A stretch of DNA of 64,000 bases from Candidatus Poribacteria bacterium WGA-3G (lineage in GTDB: Bacteria > Poribacteria > WGA-4E > WGA-3G): the NCBI GenBank assembly GCA_000406005.1, contig ASZN01000007.1, positions 6,605-70,604 on the forward strand, written 5' to 3'. The translations under genes were made by a program, and so were the position numbers. This document shows positions 50,321-62,200 of this stretch, one piece after another. Position 1 is the stretch's first letter, and each line of letters opens with the position of its first letter. The notes beneath the pieces are model-generated. The model saw only the letters and a program-made list of their open reading frames with translations. It had not been told where the DNA came from and searched no databases.

Positions 50321-53300
50321 GTGAACAAAAAGTCCAACCAGAAAAACACGAGAATCTCATTTGCCAAATCAAAAGTTCGGACGAAACTCCCGAATCTTAT
50401 AGAAACCCAAAAACTTTCGTATGACGCCTTTTTACAGCGAAACGTCTCACCTAATGAACGAGCAGATGCAGGCCTCCAAGCCGTGTTTAAGGAAATATTT
50501 CCGGAAGAAGATACGGAGAAAGGCATTAAAAGTGGCATTCGCGATTTTTCGGAAGCCAACAGCCTTGAATTCGTCAATTACACCCTCGGTACACCGAAAT
50601 ATACCTTACAAGAGTGCATCGCGCGCGGGGTAACCTATCAAGTATCCCTCACAGCACGCATCATGCTCATCCTACGCGAAGAAGACCCAGACGCCGACGA
50701 ACCGCACGTCGTAGATATCCGAGAATCAGATGTCTATCTCGGCGAAATACCATTAATGACAGAGAACGGTAGTTTTATTGTTAATGGCAGCGAACGTGTG
50801 ATCGTGAGCCAGTTACATCGCTCACCAGGTGTCATCTTTCTTGAAAAATCGTTACCGACTGGAAGACGTACGCTGACAGCGCAAATCATCCCGTATCGAG
50901 GCGCATGGGTCGAATTTGAAATAGATACCAAGGATCAGATTTATGTCCGAATCGACAAACGCAGAAAATTGCCGGCTACAGTGCTACTCCGCGCACTCGG
51001 ATGGCAGACCGATGCCGACATCCTGAAACTTTATGCCAAAACGGAACGCCTTGTACTCGCCGGATGGCAAGTTACATCCGTTGAAGGACCCGCAATACAG
51101 GTTAAACCGGGCGATTTACTCGACCCCGCAGAAGTCCGACAGGCGAAAAAGGATTATCCAGATATTGAGGTCGAGAAGTATTATCGCGTTACTAAACCTG
51201 AGAAAGATTGCCCGCTTGAAGTCGGGCAAGGACTGACATCTCAAGAACGCACAAAGCACCGCAGAAAATGGAAAGGGTTTGAAACAGAACTGTTCCAACG
51301 CGTCGTTGATACCCACAACAGTGGCTGTGAATTCAGAATCGGGCAGGTACTAACGAACTCAGAATATGAGGAGGCGCGCACACGATACGAGAAAAAAGCG
51401 TTCACTGCTGAGCAGATCGTACCCGATAACGCCCAGGACAGGGTCTGTGCTAAAGACATTAGCCATCAAGAAACCGGAGAAGTACTCCTTACAGCAAATA
51501 CGCTACTCACAGAAACCGAGTTGGAACGTCTCAAAGAGGCCGGCGTTGAAGCACTCACAGTACTCGATGAAGAGGACTGCCAGCATATTGGACTTTTGCG
51601 CAACACCTTGGGAAGCGACCGACAAGCAGACTACGGTTCACAACACAGCCTACAGGATGCAGCACTCCTTGAGATATTCCGCGCACTGAGACCCAGCGAT
51701 ACACCCAGTCCAGAGAATGCCCGGAAGCACCTCTCATGGCTGCTTTTTGACGCACACCGGTATGATTTAGGCGTCGTTGGAAGGTATAAACTCAATCAAA
51801 AATTTGGGCGTGTTTGCCAGTATTTTAATTTAACGCCGGATGAGGCACGCGGACGCAAAGTCGAACAGACGCACGATTATATACCCATTTATGGCGATCT
51901 CCCAGAAGAAACACTCCGCACACTGCGTCCCGAAGATATCGCTGCCACAATTATGTACTTTCTTGATGTACATAATGGGCTTGCACCGATAGACGATCTC
52001 GACCACCTCGGAAATCGACGCGTTCGCGTTATCGGTGAGCTCCTGGAGAACCAGTTCAGAATGGGTTTACTCCAGATTCGCAGAACCACCCGCGAACGAT
52101 TGAGCACGAACAACGATATAGCGAAAGTGGTGCCGTCTTCACTCGTAAACCCGAAACCACTTATGATGGCACTTCGCGAATTCTTCGGGTCAAACCAATT
52201 GTCGCAGTTCATGCAACAAATTAATCCGCTCGATGAATTGACCCACAAGCGCCGTATCTCAGCAATCGGCCCGGGTGGGCTCCATCGCGATAGAGCAACT
52301 GCCGCCGTTCGGGACGTGCACCGGACACATAACGGACGCGTTTGCCCATTGGAGACACCGGAAGGACCATCAATCGGACTCATCGTCTCCCTCGCCTGCT
52401 ACGGACGCATAAATCGTTACGGTTTTATGGAAACACCTTACAGCGAACGCGGATGGATTGTGACCGAAATCTTTCATCCAAAATGCCCACTTGAGATTGG
52501 ACACGAGATTTGCAGTACCGACTATCGCAGTACGCTTAAAGACTATCCGGGTTTCGCCGCTGTTGAACATTACGAAACAATCAATGAAATAGGCATTCGG
52601 TTGAAAGTTAACGAAACGTCTACTAACGCAGAATCAGAAAAATCGGAAGACTTAAACATTGAGCGAGTTTGGCAGATTACTGAAATCTATCATCCAAACT
52701 GTACTTTCAAAATTGGAGAAACTATTTCCGATATCGACTATTGGCAGGCACGGCAAAGCTATCCGGGAATCAATGTGGTTCGCTCTGAAACTTTCAACGC
52801 TATTGAATATCTAACAGCCGATGAAGAAGATACCGCCAACGAAGGGCAACCCGCCCGCATCGCAGCAAAAGCGACACCGCGCAACGTCGTAGAAAACGGT
52901 AACTCGGATGCTTCAGGCCACCTACTACCTGTCCGTAGTGGTGAAGATGTACTCTCCCTTCCGATGGAAAAGATTGATTACATCGGGGTCGCCCCGCAGC
53001 AGATTGTCGGTATTTCCGCAGCACTCGTCCCATTTCTCGAACACGAAGACGCAAACCGCGCATTGATGGGCGCGAACCACCAACGCCAAGCCGTCCCACT
53101 CATCCGTCCACAAGCACCACTCGTCGGAACCGGAATGGAAGGCCCCGCAGCACGGTACTCAGGCGCACTCATCACAGCAAAACGCGCCGGAACCGTCACA
53201 AGTGTTTCCGCTGAAGAAATCCTTATCTATACAGGCGAAGCACTCCACCACGATGAAGGTGAAAATACGTTCAGCGAGATGGGATACGATGTCTATAAAC

Positions 53301-56029
53301 TTCAAAAATTTAAGAGAAGCAACAGCGGCACCTGTATCCATCAACGTCCAATCGTCGCAGTCGGGGAGAACGTCGAAGCAGAACAAGTTATCGCTGACGG
53401 TACCTCCACGGAAAACGGTGAACTCGCACTCGGTCGAAATATCCTATGCGCTTACATGCCCTGGGGCGGACACAACTACGAAGACTCCATCCTTATAAGT
53501 GAAACGCTTATCAAAGACGATACTTTCACCTCTATTCATATTGAGGAATTTGAAGTTGAGGCGCGCGAAACCAAAGTCGGCCCAGAAGAAATCACACGCG
53601 ACATACCAAACGTCAGTGAACAACGACTCAGCCAACTCGACGAAGAAGGGATTATACGCATCGGGAGCGTTGTTAAAGCCGGCAGCATCCTTGTCGGAAA
53701 AATTACACCGAAAGGTGAAAGCGAGTACGGACCAGAACAGAAACTCCTACAAGCGATCTTCGGTGAAAAAGTTAAAGACGTACGCGACGCATCCACTTAT
53801 GTACGTCCAGGGGTTGAAGGTGTCGTTATTGATGTGAAGGTATTTTCACGGAAAGTCGAGGCAACACAACAGCAAGGCAACTGGAAACAGGGCGACATCG
53901 GAGCAGCGAAGGCTAACGATCCTACCCAACTCCGATACCAATCGAAACGTAAGCAAATTGAGGAAAATTGGCAACAACAGACCACTTCAATCCGCCGCCG
54001 AAGAATTGAAGAAATTCGCAATACGCTCATCGGATGCGAACTCACAGACCCACTTTTAGGGGTCCGTGGCTCCGAACCGCTCGCGAATACCGGTGATACA
54101 CTGACTCCCGAGATGCTCGACGCTTATACCGACGGTTCCATCGCCGAGGAGTATTACACGGTGACGGAAGATACCGCCGAAGAAGCCTTTACTGCTGAAC
54201 AACACTACAAGGTCACGAGCGTCCCTGAACCCATACCGACATTAGCACTTTACACCCCAGACGATGCAGATGATGGATACGATGCAGATGATGGATCCAT
54301 AGACCCAGACAACGATGAATCTGAAGACTTCGATTTTGAAGTGATCGGAATATCCGAAGCGTCAACACCGGGGCTGCTCACCGCAGTCCAGGAATATTTC
54401 GGACGCGTTTGTGAGCCGCTCCTCGGAAATACCGAAATAAATCTCGAAGAAGATATAACCGCAAGTGAACAGGTCGTACACGCCGGTATTTCACTGATCG
54501 GTGCTGATCGGAGTGTCGTCGCAATCGCTTTACACAAAGATGCACACTCTGATGACGAAGACACCAAAGATGAATCGGACACCGACTATCTCAACGAAGC
54601 GCTCGCTGCAGCCGACGCACGATTCGGTGTACTCCTGACAGATGACCTCGAACCCGATAACTGGGAATTCTACGAACTCGACGATAACGCTGAATTAAAA
54701 ACCCAAACGCGCCCAGAATTTGAGCAGGCTGTCGTCAGGCAAGTCGAAGATACCGGATGCCCATTCGTTGAAGACGAAGAATTTTCTGAAATCGAATGGA
54801 AGAACGTCAGTGAAATCTATTCCGATTTACAAGCAGACCCATTTTGGCAAATTAAGGAGGTCTTTGATCCGACGTGCCCATTAACACCCGGACAAAACCT
54901 TACCGATACGGATTATCAAAAGGCGTGTAGCGATTTCCCCGCACACCCTGTAGCTGCCGGACAGCGATTGACTGCAGATGAGCTCCAGGAACTCACGAAG
55001 ACTGCCAAAGACCCAAAAACTGAAAGCGTGTGGCACGTTACCGCCGTTTTCGACCCGAAATCTCCACTATCGGTCGGAGAATATGTTTCTGACGCTGACT
55101 ATCAGAAAGCATGTAAAGCGTGCAGTTTGGCTTTTTCGGACATCAGCGTTACGGACCCCGAGGTACGAGAACATATTCAACGAATCGAAGAGATGGCACA
55201 GGGTCGGATAACCGCTTACACCGAAGAAAAAGAACAGGCACTTCAACAATTAGAGATGGGGGACGAACTTAAACCGGGGGTTATCAAGCGTGTCAAAGTC
55301 TATGTTGCCAGCAAACGTCCTATCTCTGTCGGCGATAAAATGGCAGGACGCTACGGGAACAAAGGCGTTGTCGCCAAAATCTTGCCTGCGGAAGATATGC
55401 CATACCTACCGGACGGTACACCCGTCGAATTGGTATTGAACCCGTTAGGCGTGCCGTCGCGTATGAACGTCGGGCAAATCTTGGAAATTCACCTCGGATG
55501 GGCGTGCCACGAACTCGGTAAACGCGTCGAATCCCCTGTATTTGACGGCGCAACCGAAACCGAAGTCTTTAAAATGCTCGATGATACCGACCTACCCGCA
55601 CGGAGCAAACAGACGGGTAAAAGCATACTCTTTGACGGTAGAACCGGCGAACCCTTCGCACAGGAAATAACAGTAGGATACGTCTATTTCCTCAAGTTGA
55701 ACCACCTTGTCGCAGATAAGATGCACGCACGCTCCACCGGACCTTATTCCCTCGTCACACAACAACCGCTCGGGGGTAAGGCACAGCACGGTGGGCAACG
55801 GCTCGGTGAGATGGAAGTTTGGGCATTGGAAGCTTACGGCGCAGCACACACGCTCCAAGAAATGCTCACCCTCAAATCAGATGATGTCCTCGGCAGAAGA
55901 GAAATATACGAATCGGTGGTCAAGGGACTAAACCCCGACCCACCAGGAACACCGGAATCGTTCAAAGTGTTAGTCCGTGAACTCCAAACCCTCGGACTCC
56001 ACGTATCCCTCGACCCAGATGATGAGTAG
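50321..56029 (+). CDS. rpoB: RNA polymerase beta subunit with long repeat insertions
   Basis: 1902 residues against about 1150-1350 normally. Conserved landmarks are intact: LHRSPGVIF, the Rif region FFGSNQLSQFMQQINPLDEL then THKRRISAIGPGGL, CPLETPEGPSIGLI, KRPISVGDKMAGRYGNKGVV and the C-terminal GGKAQHGGQRLGEMEVWALE. Three insertions made of a roughly 40-residue repeat (HPxCPLxxG, LTxxEY, YxGF) lie at residues 249-361, 712-825 and 1508-1605; a further acidic insert (about 1300-1470) is not repetitive. Two Rif-pocket residues differ from E. coli (Q at the position of D516, I at N518). The GTG start follows AGGGGG. No rplJ/rplL genes precede it. Confidence 0.97.
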   Translation: MNKKSNQKNTRISFAKSKVRTKLPNLIETQKLSYDAFLQRNVSPNERADAGLQAVFKEIFPEEDTEKGIKSGIRDFSEANSLEFVNYTLGTPKYTLQECIARGVTYQVSLTARIMLILREEDPDADEPHVVDIRESDVYLGEIPLMTENGSFIVNGSERVIVSQLHRSPGVIFLEKSLPTGRRTLTAQIIPYRGAWVEFEIDTKDQIYVRIDKRRKLPATVLLRALGWQTDADILKLYAKTERLVLAGWQVTSVEGPAIQVKPGDLLDPAEVRQAKKDYPDIEVEKYYRVTKPEKDCPLEVGQGLTSQERTKHRRKWKGFETELFQRVVDTHNSGCEFRIGQVLTNSEYEEARTRYEKKAFTAEQIVPDNAQDRVCAKDISHQETGEVLLTANTLLTETELERLKEAGVEALTVLDEEDCQHIGLLRNTLGSDRQADYGSQHSLQDAALLEIFRALRPSDTPSPENARKHLSWLLFDAHRYDLGVVGRYKLNQKFGRVCQYFNLTPDEARGRKVEQTHDYIPIYGDLPEETLRTLRPEDIAATIMYFLDVHNGLAPIDDLDHLGNRRVRVIGELLENQFRMGLLQIRRTTRERLSTNNDIAKVVPSSLVNPKPLMMALREFFGSNQLSQFMQQINPLDELTHKRRISAIGPGGLHRDRATAAVRDVHRTHNGRVCPLETPEGPSIGLIVSLACYGRINRYGFMETPYSERGWIVTEIFHPKCPLEIGHEICSTDYRSTLKDYPGFAAVEHYETINEIGIRLKVNETSTNAESEKSEDLNIERVWQITEIYHPNCTFKIGETISDIDYWQARQSYPGINVVRSETFNAIEYLTADEEDTANEGQPARIAAKATPRNVVENGNSDASGHLLPVRSGEDVLSLPMEKIDYIGVAPQQIVGISAALVPFLEHEDANRALMGANHQRQAVPLIRPQAPLVGTGMEGPAARYSGALITAKRAGTVTSVSAEEILIYTGEALHHDEGENTFSEMGYDVYKLQKFKRSNSGTCIHQRPIVAVGENVEAEQVIADGTSTENGELALGRNILCAYMPWGGHNYEDSILISETLIKDDTFTSIHIEEFEVEARETKVGPEEITRDIPNVSEQRLSQLDEEGIIRIGSVVKAGSILVGKITPKGESEYGPEQKLLQAIFGEKVKDVRDASTYVRPGVEGVVIDVKVFSRKVEATQQQGNWKQGDIGAAKANDPTQLRYQSKRKQIEENWQQQTTSIRRRRIEEIRNTLIGCELTDPLLGVRGSEPLANTGDTLTPEMLDAYTDGSIAEEYYTVTEDTAEEAFTAEQHYKVTSVPEPIPTLALYTPDDADDGYDADDGSIDPDNDESEDFDFEVIGISEASTPGLLTAVQEYFGRVCEPLLGNTEINLEEDITASEQVVHAGISLIGADRSVVAIALHKDAHSDDEDTKDESDTDYLNEALAAADARFGVLLTDDLEPDNWEFYELDDNAELKTQTRPEFEQAVVRQVEDTGCPFVEDEEFSEIEWKNVSEIYSDLQADPFWQIKEVFDPTCPLTPGQNLTDTDYQKACSDFPAHPVAAGQRLTADELQELTKTAKDPKTESVWHVTAVFDPKSPLSVGEYVSDADYQKACKACSLAFSDISVTDPEVREHIQRIEEMAQGRITAYTEEKEQALQQLEMGDELKPGVIKRVKVYVASKRPISVGDKMAGRYGNKGVVAKILPAEDMPYLPDGTPVELVLNPLGVPSRMNVGQILEIHLGWACHELGKRVESPVFDGATETEVFKMLDDTDLPARSKQTGKSILFDGRTGEPFAQEITVGYVYFLKLNHLVADKMHARSTGPYSLVTQQPLGGKAQHGGQRLGEMEVWALEAYGAAHTLQEMLTLKSDDVLGRREIYESVVKGLNPDPPGTPESFKVLVRELQTLGLHVSLDPDDE

Positions 56030-56035
56030 TTATCA

Positions 56036-56255
56036 ATTTTCAGTACGATTTTTCTCCGAAAAATCTTTCAGTTTTCAGTAGTTGTCAGTTAACAGTACCC
56101 AGTTTTCAGTTAAGAGACTTTGGCGAATCAGAACCCTCTTAACTTTGACCAACAACTCGATTTCCGATATTTTAAAATAGGCGCGAGTTGTCGGTCAAAA
56201 CTGTTAACTGAAAGGGAACGTACTCGTTCCCGTACTGACAACTACCCAAAAAGGA
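56036..56255. repeat. Structured 220-bp spacer between rpoB and rpoC
   Basis: Several nested inverted repeats: GTAGTTGTCAGT near 56077 with ACTGACAACTAC near 56235; GTTAAGAG with CTCTTAAC; TTTGACC.ACAACTCG with CGAGTTGT.GGTCAAA. CAGTTTTCAGT occurs three times. Most bacteria have only a short spacer here. Confidence 0.6.
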
Positions 56256-56261
56256 GACCTG

Positions 56262-59200
56262 ATGAACACGGCATTTGACAGCATCTCCATAAAGATAGCC
56301 TCGCCTGACCAGATAAAAGACTCAGCGAAGGAAACCAGTTGCAAATATCGGAAACCCGCTGACGCTACAGATGGAACCTTTAACTGCCCTGAGAAAGGTA
56401 CCTGCAACTGCGGCGAGGTCAAGAAAGCGGAGACTATTAACTACCGATCCTTTCGACCGGAACCCGAAGGCCTTTTTTGTGAGGCGATCTTCGGACCGCA
56501 AAAAGATTGGGAATGTAACTGCGGAAAATATAAGCGAATTAAACACAAAGGCGTGATATGTGACCGCTGCGGCGTTGAGATCACCCAGCAACGCGTCCGT
56601 CGAGACCGGCTCGGATATATACAACTCGCCGCACCCGTCTCCCATATCTGGTACTTCAAGGGACTCCCATCACGCATCGGCCTCTTCTGCGGACTCTCCA
56701 CGCGTGATGTTGAACGTGTCCTCTATTTTGAAGGCTTTATTGTTGTTGAGGTACTTCGGATAGTGACCAAGGTATCTGATCCAGATTGTCCATTGGAAGT
56801 TGGGGACATTGTTTCTGATACAATAGGGAATGCTACTCTATCCAATACCGACTACCGAAAGATGCAAAAGGACTATCCAGGAGGTTTTAGGGCTGAGATA
56901 CCCTGGCGCGTTGAAAGTGTCCCCGCGGAATGTCCATTAGAGGTGGGAGATTTAATCTCTGACTATTCCGATGTTCAGAAGGACTATCCGGATTTGAAAG
57001 CCTCAATATGCTGTTCCCTTGAACCTAGACAAGTGTTAACCGAGATAGAATATCAGGAGAATATTAATAGTACGTGGTATAGGTCCCAAAGTGAATGCCG
57101 CTTCATTGTTCGTGAAGGTCCAAAAATCTATAATACTGAATATAGGACCGAGTATCTACACAAGGATAAATTTCGAGCCGGGACCGGGGCTGAAGTCATT
57201 CGCGAGATTCTTAGCAACATCGATCTCGAAGAAAAAATAAAAGAACTCACCCAAGAACTCGAAGAAACCACGAGCCAACAGAAACGGCTTAAAACCTCCA
57301 AGCAGCTAAAGCAGATGTCAGATTTTGCCGCGGCTGAACAGCGACCCGAATGGATGATCCTTGATGTCATTCCCGTCATACCACCGGATTTAAGACCCCT
57401 CGTACCGCTTGAAGGTGGACGGTTCGCAACCAGCGATCTCAACGATTTATACCGCCGGGTTATCAACCGTAATAATCGACTCCGGAAACTCATACAACTC
57501 CGTTCCCCAGAGGTGATCCTCCGAAATGAAAAACGGATGTTACAAGAGGCCGTTGATGCCTTCTTCGACAACGGAAGGCACGGTAGACGCGTCACCGGAC
57601 CCGGGAACCGACCCCTCAAATCCCTCGCTGAGGTACTCAAAGGGAAAATCGGACGGTTCCGACAGAACCTGCTCGGGAAACGTGTTGACTACTCCGGACG
57701 GAGCGTCATCGTTGTCGGACCCGAATTGGGGCTACATCAATGTGGTATCCCGAAACAGATGGCGGTCGAACTGTTTAAACCGTTTATCATTGAGCGACTT
57801 CAGGCTTACGGCTATACGCAAACGATTAAGCGGGCAAAGCATATCGCCGAACACGTTGACTCCGATTCACCTGTCTGGGAAGTTGTAGAGGAGGTCATCG
57901 CCGACCACCCTGTTCTGCTCAACCGTCCACCGACGCTGCACCGCCTCGGTATCCAAGCGTTTTTACCGGTGTTGGTCGAAGGTAAATCCATCAGGATTCC
58001 GCCACTCGTCTGCAAGGCGTTCAACGCAGATTTTGATGGCGACCAGATGGCTGTACACGTACCACTGACAGTAGAGGCACAAGCCGAAGCAAAACTGCTC
58101 ATGCTCAGCAGCCATAACATCCTGAAACCCTCACACGGTGACCCTATCGCTGTCCCTGAACTTGATATGGTACTTGGACCCAGTTTCTTGACAAAGACAC
58201 TACCTGAGTATGCTGAAGATGCCGCACTTTTACACGAGGCATACACAACGAGTGACACCTCTCTTTTCGATGAAATTCGTCAGAAACCTTGGTATCACCG
58301 CCGCTACTTGCACCCAGAAGATGTTATTACCGCACATGTTGCCGGTCAACTTAAACTCCACGATAGTATCCAACTCTTCTGTAAATCCAATGGCCACACC
58401 GAAAACGGTGGCGCGACGGAACCAATTCTCACAACGGTCGGTAGGGTTATCTTTAATGAAGTCCTGCCCCCTGAATTGGAATGGGAAGATGAACATTCGC
58501 AACAAGTTATGCCGTTCTACAACGCGGAAGCCGGCGGACGCGCACTCTCCGCGCTTATTCATCGATGCTTTAATGAACTCGGTACAGGCGCTACCGTTGA
58601 CGTACTCGAGAACGTCCAAAAACTCGCTTTCGAGTACGCTACGCTGAGCGGTGTCTCACCCGGTATCAAGGATTATATAACACCTGACAACCGGGACGCA
58701 TTAGTGGATGCAGCAAAGTCAAAAATTGCCTCTCTACTTGAAGCTGCGGAGACAACCGACCGAGAAGAACACGAAAACGAGCAGATCCGTATCTGGTTCG
58801 ATGCCATGGCGCAAATAGAAGAAAAGATGTTTACGGACCTACCTGACCTCGCGGACACACCGCTCGTTGAACGCGGCGACCCTCGCAAGGTACACCCTTA
58901 TGTAAACCCCGACGGCACAGAGGTCGCTGATAAAACCGTCAAAGGGTTCAGCCCTGTACATATTATGGCGGATAGTGGCGCACGCGCACGGAAAAATCCG
59001 TTTATGCAGATCAGTGCCTTTATCGGACTCAAGGCGAAACAGGACGGCAACATCCTCATACCACCTATCGGGACATCTACCGATAACGAATATTTTTCTT
59101 CTTATCGCGAAGGATTGGATGTACTCGACTATTTTAACTCGACTTACGGATCCCGGAAAGGGTTGGTCGACACAGCACTCAAAACAGCGTCTTCAGGCTA

Positions 59201-62200
59201 TCTGACCCGTAGACTTGTCGATGTCGCACAAGATGTTCGGATTACCACTGCTGATTGCGGCACGCTTAACAGCATCCAAAAATTCCCAACAGCAGGCGGG
59301 GATCTCACCTTTAAAATCAGTGGACGCACAACTGCCGAAGACATACGCCACCCAGAGAACGGTGATGTACTCGTCCCTGCCAACGAGGTCATTTCGGCAC
59401 AGATGGCAGACCGGATTGACAAACTCGGCATACAAACAGTTAACGTCCGGTCGGTACTCACTTGCCAAGCGGACGACGGTGTCTGCGCAAAATGTTACGG
59501 CAACGACCTTACGACGAATAACCTCGTGAATGTCGGTGAAGCCATCGGCATCATCGCCGCGCAATCCATCGGTGAACCCGGAACGCAGCTCACAATGCGG
59601 ACGTTCCATACCGGAGGCGCAGTTGAAGAGGTGTCGGAAGCACGCCAGCATAGAATCCTCTCTAAAGCCGCCGGCACCGTACGGTTCCGAGATTTTCAAC
59701 TCACACAAACCGTCAAAAGGGAAGGTGACCTCTGGATCGTACTTGAAAACCGAACGAACCTTGACGGACCCGCATACAAAGTCCAACAGGTCAATCACCC
59801 CGAATGTCAACTCCGTGAGGGTGAACTCCTCAGTGAGAAACAGTATAGCGAAAACGCAGAACGCTATAAAGGTTTTGATACGAAAGCGTGGCAGTACGAA
59901 GTCACCGAAGTACTCGACAACAATTGTAAACTCAAGGTAGGGCAGCAACTCTCACAAGCAGAGTACAACAGGGCTTTGGCAGTGTACGGTTTTCAACGGT
60001 TTGTAACCCCGAAATACCGGGTAACAGAAGTTCAACATCTCAAAATCTCGGTGGCCGTCGGTGACCTGCTTACCGAAGAAGAGGTGGAACAGAAGAAAGA
60101 GGAAATTCGCCAAGGGTTTGACGGTCAGTGGCACTACTCCGACTCAGAAGTAGACGCTATTTTTGCAGACGGTGAAACCACTATAGCAACCGACATCAAA
60201 GACCCAGAAATCGAAGATGACTCCGCAACTGATCAAGATGTTGACTTCAGGTCGGAACGCGTTTACCGTATCACCGAGAAAACGGACAAAGCCTTCCCGT
60301 ATCAAGTCGGCGAAGAAGTTTCAACGGAAGACATCACGCCCTGGCTGACACCCTTCGAGGTGGAGCTAAAGCCTGTCTATGTTGTACATACAGATGTTGA
60401 CGATTTTTCGCTGGAACAGGTACTCACCGCACGTGAATTCGAGGATGCCCGACAAAAATATCAGCAACTCGAACGCGCATTCAAAGCCGAGAAGCACGAC
60501 ATTGAACGACACATTGTAACCACTGTCCACCATCCAGAATGTCCGCTTAAGGAGGACGAGGAGATTACGAAAGATGCCTTAGACCGCGCACATAGGCGGT
60601 TTAGCGGTTTCGACGTACAAAAACTAAAGCACCGTGTAACGCAAGTCTATCACCCAGATTGCACACTTAAACCCGGAGACCTGATCAGTGAGAGTGAGGG
60701 GAAAAAGTATCAAGAGCGCTACCAAGGGTTCACAACTTCTACACAGGAAGACACACTCGGTAACTTTGAAGCAGAGCGTATGTACCGCATAACTGCCGTT
60801 AACCATGAGGATTGCCCCTTAAAAGTAGGGGAAGTTATAACGCAGCAGGAGACAACCACAAAACGCCGACAATACAAAGGCATGGAAGTCTCCCGGCATT
60901 ATGAAGTGACAAATGTAGAAGACGGTACCACAACCCTAACCGTCGGGCAACGCCTGACCGAATCAGAGTATAAAGCACTCCAGAAAACGGATAGTACCCT
61001 CCGAGAAAAAGTGGTGAGCCGCTACCATGTTGTGAGTGTACATCACCCCGAACTCCAACAAGAACTAAAAGTCGACACCGAACTGTCCGACAAGGATTAC
61101 AAGACTTACAATCGCAAGTTCAAAGGATTCGACACCGAACTGATCTATCGCGTCATTGAAGATAAACGCGCTATTGATACACCACTTGAGCCAGGTACGG
61201 AACTTCTGTCGAAGGAATATCGCGCCTTGGAAAAAGCGAACAAACGGATTACCCATACAGTAACCGCTGTCTATCATCCGAATTGCCAGTATGCTGTCAA
61301 CGATGAATTGACAGATCAGGAATATAATAACGCTCAAGTGCAATTCCGCGGATTTGAAGTGGATGAGTTAGATCTTCAGATGCGAATCGAAGTAGAAACC
61401 GATGAGGGTACTCGCGTACCGCATGTGATTCCTGCAGACTATTCCTTCTCTCTCGCTGAAGGCGATACCGTCCGTAAAGGTGAAGCACTCGCCGAACTCC
61501 ATGAACGGACAGCGAACCTCGACATTGTTGCCGGTATCCCACGTGTCACCGATCTCTTCGAAGCACGGCGGCTAAAACGCGGCGATGCCGCTCAGATCGC
61601 AGAGATTGAGGGATACGTCCGATCCGCTGGCACAAAGAACGGTATCCCCACATATCGCATTGAGCATGAAGGATACGAAAGCAGACTCTATCAGATCCCT
61701 GATGAAAAACGACTCATCGCTGAAGGCGATTGGGTGGACGCAGGTGAACAACTCACCAACGGGTTCCTTAACCCACACGACATCTTGAGCATCGGGCGCG
61801 TTACCATTGAAGGCGTACCCATTGAAGGTGAAGAAGCTGTCTGGGCATATCTCGTCGACGAAGTACAGAGGGTCTACGGCAAAAGCATTATCAACGATAA
61901 ACACGTCGAAGTCATCGTCCGACAGATGCTAACCAAGGTCCGTATCACCGACCCAGGCGATACACACTTCTACCCGAATGATGAAGTCCATCGCAAAGAG
62001 TTTCAACGTGTCAACAGCGAAATTCTGGAGAAAGATGGCGCACCCGCAACCGGTGAACCCATCCTCCAGAGTATCAGTAAAGCGTCCTTGAGCACAGATA
62101 GCTTCATCTCTGCCGCTTCATTCCAGCAGACAACGAAGGTACTAACGGATGCCGCTGTTAGCGGACAAACAGATAAACTCTTCGGACTGAAAGAAAACGT

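Noticed and set aside
54160..54830. Extra repeat units in the acidic RpoB insert
   Set aside because: This stretch is Asp/Glu-rich and has YYTVTEDT-like pieces but no consistent LTxxEY or YxGF elements, so it was not counted among the repeats.
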